Source of the DNA: Breznakibacter xylanolyticus
GTDB lineage: Bacteria > Bacteroidota > Bacteroidia > Bacteroidales > Marinilabiliaceae
Direction of reading: 5' to 3'
DNA: 64,000 nt
Assembly: GCF_003254275.1 (NCBI RefSeq)
Contig: NZ_QKZK01000011.1
Span: forward strand, 84,342 to 148,341
Under the pieces are notes generated by a model. It saw only the letters and a program-made list of their open reading frames with translations, was not told where the DNA came from and searched no databases. A program made the position numbers and the translations under genes. Shown here in pieces: positions 1-9,077 of the stretch; the first letter of the stretch is position 1, and each line of letters opens with the position of its first letter.

Positions 1-95
1 TTATCGTGGCAGAGGATCCGCTTCGGGCAGTGGCGCGAGGTACCGGAATTGCCTTGAAGAACCGTCATCGCGGCTTGCCATACCTGATGCGATAA
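1..95 (+). CDS. mreB: Rod shape-determining protein MreB (C-terminal end only)
   Basis: The frame read from base 3 gives about 30 residues (IVAEDPLRAVARGTGIALKN followed by RHRGLPYLMR) and stops with TAA at 93-95. This matches the C-terminus of MreB, the actin-like filament protein that positions the cell-wall elongation complex at the inner face of the cytoplasmic membrane. The rest of the gene lies outside the window. It is followed 74 bases later by mreC, the expected order for the mre operon, which supports the call despite the short fragment. Confidence 0.85.
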   Translation, partial: IVAEDPLRAVARGTGIALKNRHRGLPYLMR

Positions 96-169
96 CCATA
101 CGTTATTAATAGCCGGTACATGGATTGAACCATCTGTGTACCGGATTTTTTTTAGTTTGCGCTGGGTTT

Positions 170-1000
170 ATGAGAAATATCATCCGATTTTTGATGCAAC
201 ACCATGTAGGCGTGTTGTTTGTTTTTCTGGAGATTTTATCGCTCATTTTGGTTTTTCGTTACAACCCCTACCATCGGTCGGTGTTTGTGAGTTCATCCAA
301 TCGTCTCTCGGGGGCTTTGTATGAAGGAACCCACGCGTTGACACATTTCTTTTCGTTGCAGCGTGACAATGACCGGCTGGCCGATGAGAACGCCTTCCTT
401 AAAAGTCGGTTGCCCGGGGCGTTTCAAATGTCGCCCAACTATATTCGGCTGGTGAAGGATAGCCTCACTGGGCAGCAGTACGCTTACCATTCAGCACGGG
501 TGATCAATAATTCCGTGAATAAATCGTTCAACTACCTGACGCTTGATAAGGGGAGCATCGACGGTATTCGGCAAGAAACGGCCGTGATATGCCCCGATGG
601 CATCGTGGGGGTGGTTCGGCGTGTGTCGCCTCATTTCACAAGTGTGATTTCGCTGTTGAATTCGCGGTTAAAAATTTCCGGCAAGTTAAAAGAGTCGGGG
701 CATTTTGGTTCGGTGAGTTGGGATGGCACCGATTCGCGATACGTCAATTTGAGCGAGATTCCCTTGCATGCCACGGTTAAACCCGGCGATTTGATTGTTA
801 CCTCGGGTTACTCGGCCATCTTTCCCGAAGGGATTCCCATTGGGACGGTTGACGAAGTGGAAGCCGAGGAGGGCGAGAGTTTCTTTCGCATACGTGTGAA
901 GCTGGCCGTCGATTTCAAACGGTTATCGTACGTCGAAGTGGTGGACAATACTTATCGCGGTGAACAGTTACAATTAGAAAAGCAGAACGAAAATGATTAA
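170..1000 (+). CDS. mreC: Rod shape-determining protein MreC
   Basis: MreC is the bitopic periplasmic scaffold that links MreB filaments to PBP2 and RodA. The protein (276 aa from this start) has a short cytoplasmic tail, one membrane segment near residues 12-30, a coiled coil near 50-80 (QRDNDRLADENAFLKSRL) and then the two beta-barrel MreC domains, with the typical ending of a glycine-rich loop (VTSGYSAIFPEGIPIGTV). I chose the ATG at 170 because it starts directly at the MRNIIRFL anchor; a TTG at 125 would only add 15 unlike residues. It overlaps mreD by 8 bases, so the two are translated from one message. Length is normal for Bacteroidetes MreC. Confidence 0.93.
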   Translation: MRNIIRFLMQHHVGVLFVFLEILSLILVFRYNPYHRSVFVSSSNRLSGALYEGTHALTHFFSLQRDNDRLADENAFLKSRLPGAFQMSPNYIRLVKDSLTGQQYAYHSARVINNSVNKSFNYLTLDKGSIDGIRQETAVICPDGIVGVVRRVSPHFTSVISLLNSRLKISGKLKESGHFGSVSWDGTDSRYVNLSEIPLHATVKPGDLIVTSGYSAIFPEGIPIGTVDEVEAEEGESFFRIRVKLAVDFKRLSYVEVVDNTYRGEQLQLEKQNEND

Positions 1001-1511
1001 GGACATTGTTAAGCATGCCTTTAGTTTTATCCTGTTTCTGTTGATACAGGTGCTGGTGGTGAACCAAATTCATTTGGGGTGGGTGGTGAACCCTTATGTG
1101 TACATTGCGTTTATTCTGTTGCTTCCTATTGGTACGCCGGGGTGGCTGTTGTTGATTTCGGCATTTGCCATGGGATTGGGTGTTGATGCCTTTTCGAACA
1201 CGCCGGGCATGCATGCTGCCGCCTCGTTGCTCATTGCATTTTTGCGTCCGTCGTTGCATCGGGTGATGATTCCTCATGATACGTTTCAGCCCGGCACGCA
1301 GCCCGATGTCGCGACATTTGGATTGGCCTGGTTTATCAAATATGTGGTAGTAATGACCATGATTCATCACACTGCCTTTTTTCTGCTCGAAGCACTTTCG
1401 GTTGAGCACATGGGCGTGGTGGTGCTCAAAGCTTTTGCCAGTATGTTTGTTTCAGTATTGTTGATTTTGTTGGTTCAGCTTTTTACAGTTGGTAGCACCA
1501 AGAGACGATGA
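993..1511 (+). CDS. mreD: Rod shape-determining protein MreD
   Basis: A 172-aa protein, almost wholly hydrophobic, with about five predicted membrane segments; MreD is the integral membrane partner of MreC in the elongasome. Sequence identity in this family is weak, so the call rests on size, hydrophobicity, the GVDAFSNTPGMHA segment typical of MreD, and position between mreC and the PBP2 gene. Start ATG at 993 overlaps the mreC end; its own stop overlaps the next start by 4 bases (ATGA), implying translational coupling. Confidence 0.88.
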   Translation: MIKDIVKHAFSFILFLLIQVLVVNQIHLGWVVNPYVYIAFILLLPIGTPGWLLLISAFAMGLGVDAFSNTPGMHAAASLLIAFLRPSLHRVMIPHDTFQPGTQPDVATFGLAWFIKYVVVMTMIHHTAFFLLEALSVEHMGVVVLKAFASMFVSVLLILLVQLFTVGSTKRR

Positions 1512-3364
1512 TGATAGGCAGTTATAATAACCGGGCGCTGACCATTTCAGTGATGGTGGTTCTTTTGGGACTCATTTTCATCATTAAGTTGTTCTTTATT
1601 CAGGTGCACGATGAGACCTATAAGTTGTCGGCCGATAGCAATACGCAGCGCATTTTGACCCAATATCCGGCGCGGGGTCTCATTTTCGACCGCAATGGAA
1701 AGTTGCTGGTGTCAAACCAGCCGGTGTATGATATCATGATTGTTCCACGCGATGTGGAGCCTTTCGATACCTTGGATTTTTGCAAGTCGTTGAATATTCA
1801 GATGGATGATTTGCGCAAGATGTTTGTCGATTTGCGCAAGAGCATTCGTTCACGCAAGGTGTCGTCGTACAAGCCGTCGGCGTTTATCAAGCAGGTGTCG
1901 GCCGAGCAGTATGGCGTGTTTCAGGAGAAGGAATACAAGTTCAAGGGTTTCTTTGCGCAGCGTCGGACGTTGCGCAAATATGAGTATCCCGGTGCCGCTC
2001 ACGTGATGGGGTATGTGGGGGAGGTCAACGAAGCGGGCATCAAAAAGGATCCCTATTATGTAATGGGCGATTACATCGGCATCAGTGGGATTGAGAATAC
2101 ATACGAGAGCTACCTGCGTGGCCGCAAGGGTGCCAAGGTGGTGATGGTAGATGTGCATGGCCGTGAAAAAGGGGCCTATCGCGACGGGCGTTTCGATACG
2201 GCTGCCATTGTGGGGAAGAACCTCACGCTTTCGCTCGACATTGATTTGCAGATGTACGGCGAGTTGTTGATGCAGAATAAAATAGGAAGCGTTGTTGCCA
2301 TTGAACCTGCTACCGGTGAGATACTGGCCATGGTTTCAGCGCCATCGTACGACCCGGGTTTGCTGGTGGGCCGTGTGCGAAGTCAAAACTACACCTTGCT
2401 GGAAGGTGACCCCAATAAGCCGTTGTTCATCCGCCCCTTGCAGGCGCAGTACCCGCCGGGTTCGACCTTTAAAACGCTCAATGCCCTCATTGCTTTGCAG
2501 GAGGGGGTGATTACCGAAGATACACGCATTCCCTGTTCGATGGGGTATCATTTAGGATCACTTAAAGTGGGATGCCATGCCCATCCTAGTCCGCTGAATT
2601 TGCCACAGTCCATTCAGCATTCATGCAATGCCTATTATTCGGCCGCATTTCGCAAGATTCTCGATAATCCCAAGTACAATTCGCCTAAGGAGGGGCTTGA
2701 GCATTGGAAAGATTATTGTGTGAAGTTCGGGTTGGGGTATCGGCTCGAAACCGATTTTGCCTACGAAAAGCGCGGTTTTATTCCCAATGCCGAGTATTAC
2801 AACAAAGCCTATCGTGGGTCGTGGAACTCGGTGACGGTGATTTCGTTGGGCATTGGGCAAGCTGAATTGTTGCTCACGCCCATTCAAACGGCCAACATGA
2901 CCACGGCCATCTGTAATCGGGGTTATTATTACACGCCTCATGTGGTGAAGTCCATCGAGGATGAAGATATCGATCCCCGTTTTAAGGAGAAACATTTTAC
3001 AGGCATCGACGAACGCCATTTTACACCTGTGCTCGATGGGATGGAGCGCGCCGTGTGGGGCGATGACGGGGGAACGGCGCGGATTGCGCAAATCGATAGC
3101 ATCCGTTTGTGCGGCAAAACCGGCACGGCGCAAAACCCGCATGGGAAGGATCACTCCATCTTTATTGCTTTTGCGCCTCGCGAAAATCCCAAAATTGCCA
3201 TTGCAGTGTATGTCGAGAATGCTGGTTTTGGTGCCACTTATGCCGCCCCGGTGGCCAGTTTGATGATTGAAAAATACCTGAACGGACAAGTGAGCGAGAA
3301 ACGCAAATTTCTGGAAGAACGCATGGTGAACGCGAATTTGATAGGTAATGCTGTCGCGCAGTAG
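1508..3364 (+). CDS. mrdA: Penicillin-binding protein 2 (elongation-specific transpeptidase)
   Basis: Monofunctional class B PBP that cross-links peptidoglycan during cell elongation, working with the glycosyltransferase RodA. The 618-aa protein has an N-terminal membrane anchor (about 10-32), a PBP dimer/pedestal domain (about 55-230) and the transpeptidase domain (about 255-600). The active-site motifs are visible: SxxK as PGSTFK with Ser319, SxN as HSCN with Ser372, and KTG as CGKTGTAQ with Lys537. Start ATG at 1508 couples to mreD. About 190 bases separate it from rodA; that gap holds low-complexity text (GTGGAAGAGTGGAAGAGTG) but no gene. Confidence 0.95.
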   Translation: MMIGSYNNRALTISVMVVLLGLIFIIKLFFIQVHDETYKLSADSNTQRILTQYPARGLIFDRNGKLLVSNQPVYDIMIVPRDVEPFDTLDFCKSLNIQMDDLRKMFVDLRKSIRSRKVSSYKPSAFIKQVSAEQYGVFQEKEYKFKGFFAQRRTLRKYEYPGAAHVMGYVGEVNEAGIKKDPYYVMGDYIGISGIENTYESYLRGRKGAKVVMVDVHGREKGAYRDGRFDTAAIVGKNLTLSLDIDLQMYGELLMQNKIGSVVAIEPATGEILAMVSAPSYDPGLLVGRVRSQNYTLLEGDPNKPLFIRPLQAQYPPGSTFKTLNALIALQEGVITEDTRIPCSMGYHLGSLKVGCHAHPSPLNLPQSIQHSCNAYYSAAFRKILDNPKYNSPKEGLEHWKDYCVKFGLGYRLETDFAYEKRGFIPNAEYYNKAYRGSWNSVTVISLGIGQAELLLTPIQTANMTTAICNRGYYYTPHVVKSIEDEDIDPRFKEKHFTGIDERHFTPVLDGMERAVWGDDGGTARIAQIDSIRLCGKTGTAQNPHGKDHSIFIAFAPRENPKIAIAVYVENAGFGATYAAPVASLMIEKYLNGQVSEKRKFLEERMVNANLIGNAVAQ

Positions 3365-3558
3365 TTTAAGAGTGGAAGAGTGGAAGAGTGCTGGCAGCTA
3401 ATATGACGAAACAAATCCAAAGTCCCCCGTTGGGGGATGAGAGGGGCTTATTATAGATACATGAAATATTCATGACGAAGCACCATCGACACAGGAGGAT
3501 TATAAATCCTCGTTGTCTTGCGTCTTGATAATCATGCCTTAATACTTTTTATAGACAC

Positions 3559-4983
3559 ATGAAACAAGGGAACCATAGCGCATTGCGCAAATTCGATTGG
3601 GTGACCGTCATCCTTTTTTTGATGCTGATTGTTTTCGGGTGGCTCAATCTTTATGCGGCCAACTTTAATCCCGAAAATCCGGTGTTTTTCGATACCGGCA
3701 AGGAGTACTTCAAACAGCTGATGTGGATTGGGTTCTCCTTTGGGTTCATTTGGTTGATTTCGCTCACCGACAGTAAGTTCTTTGTCGAGTTTGCATATAT
3801 CTTTTATGGCTTAACCATTTTTCTGCTCATTGTGGTTTTGTTGTTTGGTAAGGAAGTGAACGGCGCCAAGGCGTGGGTCGAATTTGGGCCGTTGCGGTTA
3901 CAGCCGGCCGAGTTTACCAAGGTGGCCGTGAGTCTTTCGCTGGCGCGTGCCATGAGCCGTTTTGGCTTTTCGTTTCATCGCTGGAGTCATTTGTTTAAAA
4001 TTGGGGGTATTTTGTTGTTACCCATCTTGTTGATTTTTTTACAAAACGATACCGGGTCGGCCTTGGTGTATTTTGTGTTTGTGCTCATGTTTTATCGCGA
4101 AGGGCTGAGCCCCCTCATTTTGGTGGCTGGCGTCATTGCGGCGGTGGTGGCCATCATGGCTTTTTTGATTGATTTGCCCGTTGTGTTTTTAATCATTGGC
4201 GCTTCGTTGTTGCTTTATGTGTTGTACAAACGCGGCTTTCAGGTGGTGAAACAATCGCTGGTGATTGCTGCTGTGGTGATGGGGGGCGGTTTTTTACTCA
4301 GCCTCACGGGGCTTTACAAATGGAGCCTTTTTTATGCTGTGGCCATCACGTTGCTGGCTCTGTCGGGGTGGATGCTTTATCGTCGTTTTGCCAAAAAAGA
4401 AAAATACCTGCAGGTAGGCGTGTTGATGATGTGGATGGCCGTGGCGTTGGCTTTTTCGTCTGAATATTTTTACCATAATATCTTATCTCCCTATCAATTG
4501 ACGCGCATTGAAGTGTTGTTTGGCCTCAAAGAAGATTTGCTGGGAGCCGGGTACAACGTCAATCAGTCGAAAATTGCCATCGGGTCGGGCGGCCTGGTGG
4601 GAAAGGGATTCTTGCAAGGTACGCAAACCAAGTTCAACTTTGTGCCCGAGCAGAGCACCGACTTCATATTTTGTACCGTGGGCGAGGAGTGGGGGTTTGC
4701 CGGAACCAGCCTGGTGGTGATATTATTTGTGGCTTTGCTCTTGCGACTTATCTATCTGGCCGAACGACAACATTCGGCATTCAGCCGCATTTATGGATAC
4801 TGCGTGGCCTGTTTGGTGTTTTTTCACCTGGCCATCAATGTGGGCATGACCATTGGGTTGGCGCCCGTCATCGGCATCCCGTTGCCGCTGTTTAGCTACG
4901 GGGGCTCTTCGTTGTGGGGTTTTTCACTTTTGTTGTTCGTGTTCCTCAAGCTCGACACCAACCGCACTGAATTGATCCGCTGA
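3559..4983 (+). CDS. rodA: Peptidoglycan glycosyltransferase RodA
   Basis: SEDS-family polymerase that joins lipid II into glycan strands during elongation, in complex with PBP2. The 474-aa polytopic protein carries the SEDS signatures GKEVNGAKAWVEFGPLRLQP near residues 93-113 (with the catalytic-region WVEFG/QPAEFTK), FIFCTVGEEWGFAG near 370-385 and the terminal IGLAPVIGIPLPLFSYGGSS near 435-455. It is longer than the roughly 370 residues of enterobacterial RodA because of extra membrane segments in the middle (about 195-290), which is usual in Bacteroidetes. A strong terminator follows 60 bases after the stop. Confidence 0.95.
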   Translation: MKQGNHSALRKFDWVTVILFLMLIVFGWLNLYAANFNPENPVFFDTGKEYFKQLMWIGFSFGFIWLISLTDSKFFVEFAYIFYGLTIFLLIVVLLFGKEVNGAKAWVEFGPLRLQPAEFTKVAVSLSLARAMSRFGFSFHRWSHLFKIGGILLLPILLIFLQNDTGSALVYFVFVLMFYREGLSPLILVAGVIAAVVAIMAFLIDLPVVFLIIGASLLLYVLYKRGFQVVKQSLVIAAVVMGGGFLLSLTGLYKWSLFYAVAITLLALSGWMLYRRFAKKEKYLQVGVLMMWMAVALAFSSEYFYHNILSPYQLTRIEVLFGLKEDLLGAGYNVNQSKIAIGSGGLVGKGFLQGTQTKFNFVPEQSTDFIFCTVGEEWGFAGTSLVVILFVALLLRLIYLAERQHSAFSRIYGYCVACLVFFHLAINVGMTIGLAPVIGIPLPLFSYGGSSLWGFSLLLFVFLKLDTNRTELIR

Positions 4984-5041
4984 CGATCGTTCGCATCCCC
5001 AATCATCTGCGCCAGCTCAAAGGCTTGTGTGGGATGATGAA

Positions 5042-5086
5042 TTTCCACGTGTGAAAAATTATTTTCCACACGTGGAAATTTTTTTT
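5042..5086 (+). terminator. Rho-independent terminator after rodA, built on CACGTG repeats
   Basis: TTTCCACGTGTG at 5042-5053 pairs perfectly with CACACGTGGAAA at 5067-5078, followed by eight T at 5079-5086. A third copy of the arm (TTTTCCACACGTG) follows at 5083-5095 and leads into the palindrome GAGAATTCTC (5095-5104). The hairpin sits between convergent rodA and the beta-glucosidase gene, so it may stop transcription from both sides. Confidence 0.75.
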
Positions 5087-5132
5087 CCACACGTGAGAAT
5101 TCTCATCCCCTGCCGTGGGAATTGGCCACCGG

Positions 5133-6467
5133 TCATTTGAGGAATTGCCGGAACCACTTTCCCGAATCCTTAATGGTGCGCTGCTGGGTGATAAAGTTGT
5201 TGTGTACCAATCCAAAACGAGGAGTGAAACCCTCCCTCCACTCAAAGTTATCCACCAGTGTCCATGCAAAATAGCCGTGTATGGGTAGTTTCTTTTTTTT
5301 GATGCCATCTTTGACGATGTGCAGGATGGTGCGGTGGTAGTCGCGCCGCTGATGGTCGTGAATATGTCCGCCCATGGGGAAATCGGGAAAGCACACCCCG
5401 CTCTCGGAGAGGATGATGCTTTTGATTTGCGGATAACGACCGTAGAAGTCGAGCAGATGTTGCAGGCCTTTGGGATAGACATCCAGATCCATCAGATTGA
5501 GCTTGGCCTTGCGCGAGGCCGGTGCCACCTCTTCGGCAAACAGAATGGGTGGCGTGATGCTGAAGCGGGTCACGATGCGGAAGTAGTATTGCAAACCAAT
5601 GAAATCGAAGTCGAAGGCCATCATTTCGGTATCGCCCGGCCGCATGTAGCGTCTGATGAGGTGCAGCGCCGGCATGGCGTCGGTGGGGTAGCCCATGCCC
5701 AGCAGGGGTTCGAGGAAGAAGCGGTTGAGCAGTGCCTCCACCCGGCGTGCGGCACCCCGGTTGAGCGGGCGATCGTCTACATGTTCGATGTACGAGCACG
5801 AGAGTGCCACGCCCACCTTGGCTCCATCGACCATCTCGCGGATGATGCGTCCCCCTTGTGCCATGCACAGTACGGCATGGTGCGCAGCCGGTAAAAATGC
5901 CCCGATGCCCGTACGCCCCGGGGCATGGTAGCCCATAAAATAGCCCATGCCCACAAAGGTCATTGGTTCATTCATCACAATCCAATGCTTCACCCGGTCG
6001 CCAAACAGGCGGGCGCAGGTGCGCGTGTAGTGGGCAAAGTGGCCTATGATATCGCGGTGCGTCCATCCGCCTTTCGCCTCCAGCTCCTGGGGTAAATCCC
6101 AATGGTACACGGTCACCCAGGGCTCCAGTCCGTTTGCCAGGCAGCAGTCGATCACCCGGTTATAAAATGCCGCCCCTTCGGGATGGGGCTCACCGGTGAC
6201 ATCGGGCAGCAGGCGCGGCCATGAGATGGAGAAGCGAAACACCCCAAAGTTTAGGCGGGCGGCCAGGGCAACGTCTTCTTCGTAACGATGATAAAAGTCG
6301 CAGGTGTCGCCCGGGCGATCGCCGTTTTTGATAATGTCGGGGCGCCCGGTAAATGCGTCCCATATCGAGGGGGCTTTGCCGTGCAGATGTGCCGCCCCCT
6401 CGTTTTGAAAGGCACTGATGGTGACGCCCCACTTGAAGTCGGGGCCAAAATCTGTTTTTCGGAGCAT
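5133..6467 (-). CDS. Glycoside hydrolase family 1 beta-glucosidase
   Basis: Retaining beta-glycosidase of family GH1, probably cytoplasmic (no signal peptide). The fold's opening motif FGPDFKWGVTISAFQNEG is at the N-terminus, the acid/base glutamate is in WIVMNEP (Glu167 from this start) and the nucleophile is in ILSESGV (Glu355). The usual nucleophile motif is TENG; SESG is a mild variant. FRFSISWPRLLP and YHWDLPQELE are also family hallmarks. I take the ATG at 6467 (MLRKTDFGPDF) instead of an upstream GTG at 6509, because GH1 proteins begin just before this motif. The gene lies 44 bases downstream of ndh on the same strand, so both may share a transcript. Substrate cannot be told from sequence alone. 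Confidence 0.92.
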   Translation of the reverse strand: MLRKTDFGPDFKWGVTISAFQNEGAAHLHGKAPSIWDAFTGRPDIIKNGDRPGDTCDFYHRYEEDVALAARLNFGVFRFSISWPRLLPDVTGEPHPEGAAFYNRVIDCCLANGLEPWVTVYHWDLPQELEAKGGWTHRDIIGHFAHYTRTCARLFGDRVKHWIVMNEPMTFVGMGYFMGYHAPGRTGIGAFLPAAHHAVLCMAQGGRIIREMVDGAKVGVALSCSYIEHVDDRPLNRGAARRVEALLNRFFLEPLLGMGYPTDAMPALHLIRRYMRPGDTEMMAFDFDFIGLQYYFRIVTRFSITPPILFAEEVAPASRKAKLNLMDLDVYPKGLQHLLDFYGRYPQIKSIILSESGVCFPDFPMGGHIHDHQRRDYHRTILHIVKDGIKKKKLPIHGYFAWTLVDNFEWREGFTPRFGLVHNNFITQQRTIKDSGKWFRQFLK

Positions 6468-6511
6468 TTGTTTTGTGTCGTCTGCCCAAATGTACCTGCC
6501 TGCCGGCACAG

Positions 6512-7807
6512 TTACGTTAACTCGCCGTTAAGTTTGTGGCCGTCGTCGCGATGAATGATGAGTCGCAGCGACTGGTCGAAGGTGATGTAACTCCACAGCC
6601 AGTTGAGAAATACAAACAGCCGGTTTTTGACACCCAGGATGGCCATCAGGTGCACAAACATCCACACGTACCAGGCAAAAAAGCCAAAAAAGGTAATGCC
6701 CGGCAGGTCGGCCACAGCCAAATGGCGCCCCACGGTGGCCAGTGACCCGGGGTTGCGGTAGCGGAAGGGGCGCAGGTTTTGATGCTTTTGCATGCGAATG
6801 AAGTTGCGTGCCAGGTTGCGTGCCTGCTGAATGGCCACTTGCGCCACTTGCGGATGGCCTTTGGGCGTGGCGTCGGTGATCATGGCGCTGTGGTCGCCCA
6901 CCACAAAAATAGTGTCGCTGCCCGCCATGCGATGGAAGGCATCTACCCGGATGCGCCCGTTGGGCAGAATGGCCTCGGCCGGGATGCCGGGCATGGACGC
7001 CCCCTTGATGCCCGCAGCCCAAATGAGGGTGCGGGTGGGAATGCGTTCTCCGTTGCTGAGCACCACTTCGTGATTGGTGTAGTCGTTTACCTGCGTGTCG
7101 AGGTACACTTCTACCCCCAGTTTGTGGAGGTAACGCAACGATTTGGACGACGATTTGGGGCTCATCCCCCCCAGTAACCGTGGGGCAGCTTCGATGAGTA
7201 CAATGCGGATGCGGCTGGTGTCCAGTTCTCGGTATTCTTTGGGGAAGATGTGTTTCTTCATCTCGGCCAGGGCGCCGGCCACTTCGGTGCCGGTGGGCCC
7301 GCCGCCCACAATCACCAGGTTGAGCAGCTGTTGTTGCACGGCCTTGTCTTTCTCCAACAGGGCATTCTCCAGATGGTTGAGGATGCTGTTGCGCAGCGTG
7401 AGTGCTTCGGTGACCGACTTCATGGGAAAGGCTGCCGCCTCAATGTTTTTGAGCCCGAAGTACGACGTTTGTGCCCCCGCAGCCACCACCAAGTAGTCGT
7501 AATGGCAATCGCCCGAGCGGGTGTGCACCATTTTGGCCGTGGGGTCGATGCCCGTCACTTCAGTGATGCGCAGGTAAGCGTTTCCCTGACGCTGAAACAG
7601 TTTGCGCAGCGGGAATAGGATGGCGCTGGGCTCGATGCCCGCTGTGGCCACCTGGTAAAACAGGGGTTGAAACTGGTGATAATTGTTCTTGTCGATCATC
7701 ACCACCTGATAATTGCTGTGGGCCAAACTCTTGGCCAGGCTGATGCCCGCAAAGCCCCCGCCCACAATGACGATGCGCTTTTGGTTGGTTTCCGGTATTT
7801 GTAGCAT
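6512..7807 (-). CDS. ndh: Type II NADH dehydrogenase (NDH-2)
   Basis: Single-subunit FAD enzyme that oxidises NADH and reduces quinone at the membrane surface without pumping protons. The 431-aa protein has the N-terminal FAD dinucleotide fold (IVIVGGGFAGISLAK, about 12-26), a second NAD-binding glycine motif (VIVGGGPTGTEVAGALAE, about 165-182), the FAD-contacting VVGDHSAM near 300 and a C-terminal hydrophobic membrane-anchoring part with HLMAILGVKNRLFVFLNWLW. Start ATG at 7807. It is transcribed just upstream of the beta-glucosidase gene; there is no obvious metabolic link beyond sugar catabolism delivering NADH. Confidence 0.93.
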   Translation of the reverse strand: MLQIPETNQKRIVIVGGGFAGISLAKSLAHSNYQVVMIDKNNYHQFQPLFYQVATAGIEPSAILFPLRKLFQRQGNAYLRITEVTGIDPTAKMVHTRSGDCHYDYLVVAAGAQTSYFGLKNIEAAAFPMKSVTEALTLRNSILNHLENALLEKDKAVQQQLLNLVIVGGGPTGTEVAGALAEMKKHIFPKEYRELDTSRIRIVLIEAAPRLLGGMSPKSSSKSLRYLHKLGVEVYLDTQVNDYTNHEVVLSNGERIPTRTLIWAAGIKGASMPGIPAEAILPNGRIRVDAFHRMAGSDTIFVVGDHSAMITDATPKGHPQVAQVAIQQARNLARNFIRMQKHQNLRPFRYRNPGSLATVGRHLAVADLPGITFFGFFAWYVWMFVHLMAILGVKNRLFVFLNWLWSYITFDQSLRLIIHRDDGHKLNGELT

Positions 7808-8244
7808 GTATAAATGGTTGTGTGTTTGTGTTGCTTTTCAACCACAGGAGGGGGGCATTTGTTCAATTTGAGATTTTTAAGTCTTTTGTTGTGTTTTTTG
7901 ATGTATGGTGTTAAGAAGTTGATAACCAATGTTTGCATCGCCTGTTGCTGACGTATGCCTGCATTCTTTTTGGGCTTCGTATTCGCCCGGTGGTGTTGTA
8001 GCCCTTTATCTGCGTTTGTATGTCCCATGGCTTTCTGTCGCCCTGGTGGGGGGTAGGACTGATGTTTTTAGGGTTTATTGCATAAAATGACCTGTTTTTA
8101 ATTAAAATAGGTTGAAAATCAGGGTGTCGACTCCCAAACTTTAACAATGAATTTTGAATATTAATACCAGTTAGATGGGGTGGCAGATATTTTTGTATCG
8201 TTATCAAAAAGGGAAAATACAAACACAAATAAAAGGTACAAAAC
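7808..8244. other. Intergenic region between divergent ndh and exported-protein gene
   Basis: About 440 bases with no convincing gene. The part near the plus-strand gene contains TATTTTTG at 8188-8195, fitting the Bacteroidetes -7 consensus TAnnTTTG, but no clear -33 TTTG. A minus-strand open frame here has no family features and runs into the start of the next gene, so it is not accepted. Confidence 0.5.
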
Positions 8245-8844
8245 ATGAACACAAGTATGTTGAAAAGGGGATGGATGGCTTTGGTTTTTGCAGCAGTAAC
8301 AGTATCGGCTTTTGCCAAAGACGATGTGGTGGTAAAAACTTATCGCAATACCGACTATGCCATTGTGTCGGCCGTGTTTGGCGAGAGCGACAACTACCGC
8401 GTGGCCATTAAAGACGATTTGGGCAACCTGATTTACCGTAGTGCCAAAATCAGCAACTCTAACATGTTTCAGCGTCTGGTTGATTTAAGTTCGTTGGCCG
8501 ATGGCGTTTACCACGTGTATGTGGTGAACGATGGCAGTCGTCGCGTGAGCACCTTCGAGGTGAGCAACGGCCGTTTGGTGGAAGAGAAAAAGAACAATGC
8601 CAAAACTGATGCCGCCTTTTTGCTCCGCGGCAACGAGATGTTGTATGTGCGCCACATCAACCCCGCTAAAAGCTACTCGGTAATGGAGATCACCAACGAA
8701 CGCGGCGAAATGGTTTACACCAACGAGCTCCCCGCCCGCGAAGTGTACAACGGCCTGTACAAAGTAAGCAACCTCCCCAAAGGAAATTATACCGTTTCGG
8801 TGGCCACGGGTAACCTTTCGCACCGTTATGAGTTTAGCAAATGA
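8245..8844 (+). CDS. Small exported protein with repeated beta-sandwich-like segments
   Basis: 199 aa with a clear signal peptide (MNTSMLKRGWMALVFAAVTVSAFAKDD, cleavage near residue 25). The mature part contains two similar halves, each built on a pattern of short beta strands ending in LADGVYHVYVV and LPKGNYTVSVA, the kind of Ig-like/sorting-like sandwich seen in many small Bacteroidales exported proteins of unknown function. No catalytic motif. It is a single-gene unit: preceded by a possible promoter and followed by a strong terminator. Function not recognised; a stress or envelope role would be a guess. Confidence 0.75.
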   Translation: MNTSMLKRGWMALVFAAVTVSAFAKDDVVVKTYRNTDYAIVSAVFGESDNYRVAIKDDLGNLIYRSAKISNSNMFQRLVDLSSLADGVYHVYVVNDGSRRVSTFEVSNGRLVEEKKNNAKTDAAFLLRGNEMLYVRHINPAKSYSVMEITNERGEMVYTNELPAREVYNGLYKVSNLPKGNYTVSVATGNLSHRYEFSK

Positions 8845-8871
8845 TGATTGATTAAGTGAGTTGAATGAGAC

Positions 8872-8904
8872 GGCGCCGGGAGGATTTCCCGGCGCCTTTT
8901 TTTT
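8872..8904 (+). terminator. Strong Rho-independent terminator
   Basis: GGCGCCGGGA (8872-8881) pairs perfectly with TCCCGGCGCC (8887-8896) over a 5-base loop, followed by eight T. It ends transcription of the exported-protein gene. Confidence 0.92.
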
Positions 8905-9017
8905 ACTTAGGCAAATTTTAACCCGTCAGCAAGGGGCGGCTCTTTAGACGATGGGGTGTTTTAAAGTTATGGAAGGTGGTTCTGTTAATACTTGGCAAAG
9001 TTTTAGTGGTTCACTAT

Positions 9018-9051
9018 TTTGTGAATTACGCCTTGATCTGTATTATCTTTG
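9018..9051 (+). promoter_or_regulatory. Bacteroidetes-type promoter of the higBA locus
   Basis: TTTG at 9018-9021 and TATCTTTG at 9044-9051 are separated by 22 bases, matching the -33 TTTG / -7 TAnnTTTG pattern of the Bacteroidetes primary sigma factor. The toxin ATG follows at 9078, giving a short leader. Confidence 0.6.
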
Positions 9052-9077
9052 TACCGTGAAACACTTGATAATATGGT

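Noticed and set aside
7911..8318. Minus-strand open frame between ndh and the exported-protein gene
   Set aside because: No signal, family motif or codon bias, and it overlaps the start and signal peptide of the well-supported plus-strand gene.
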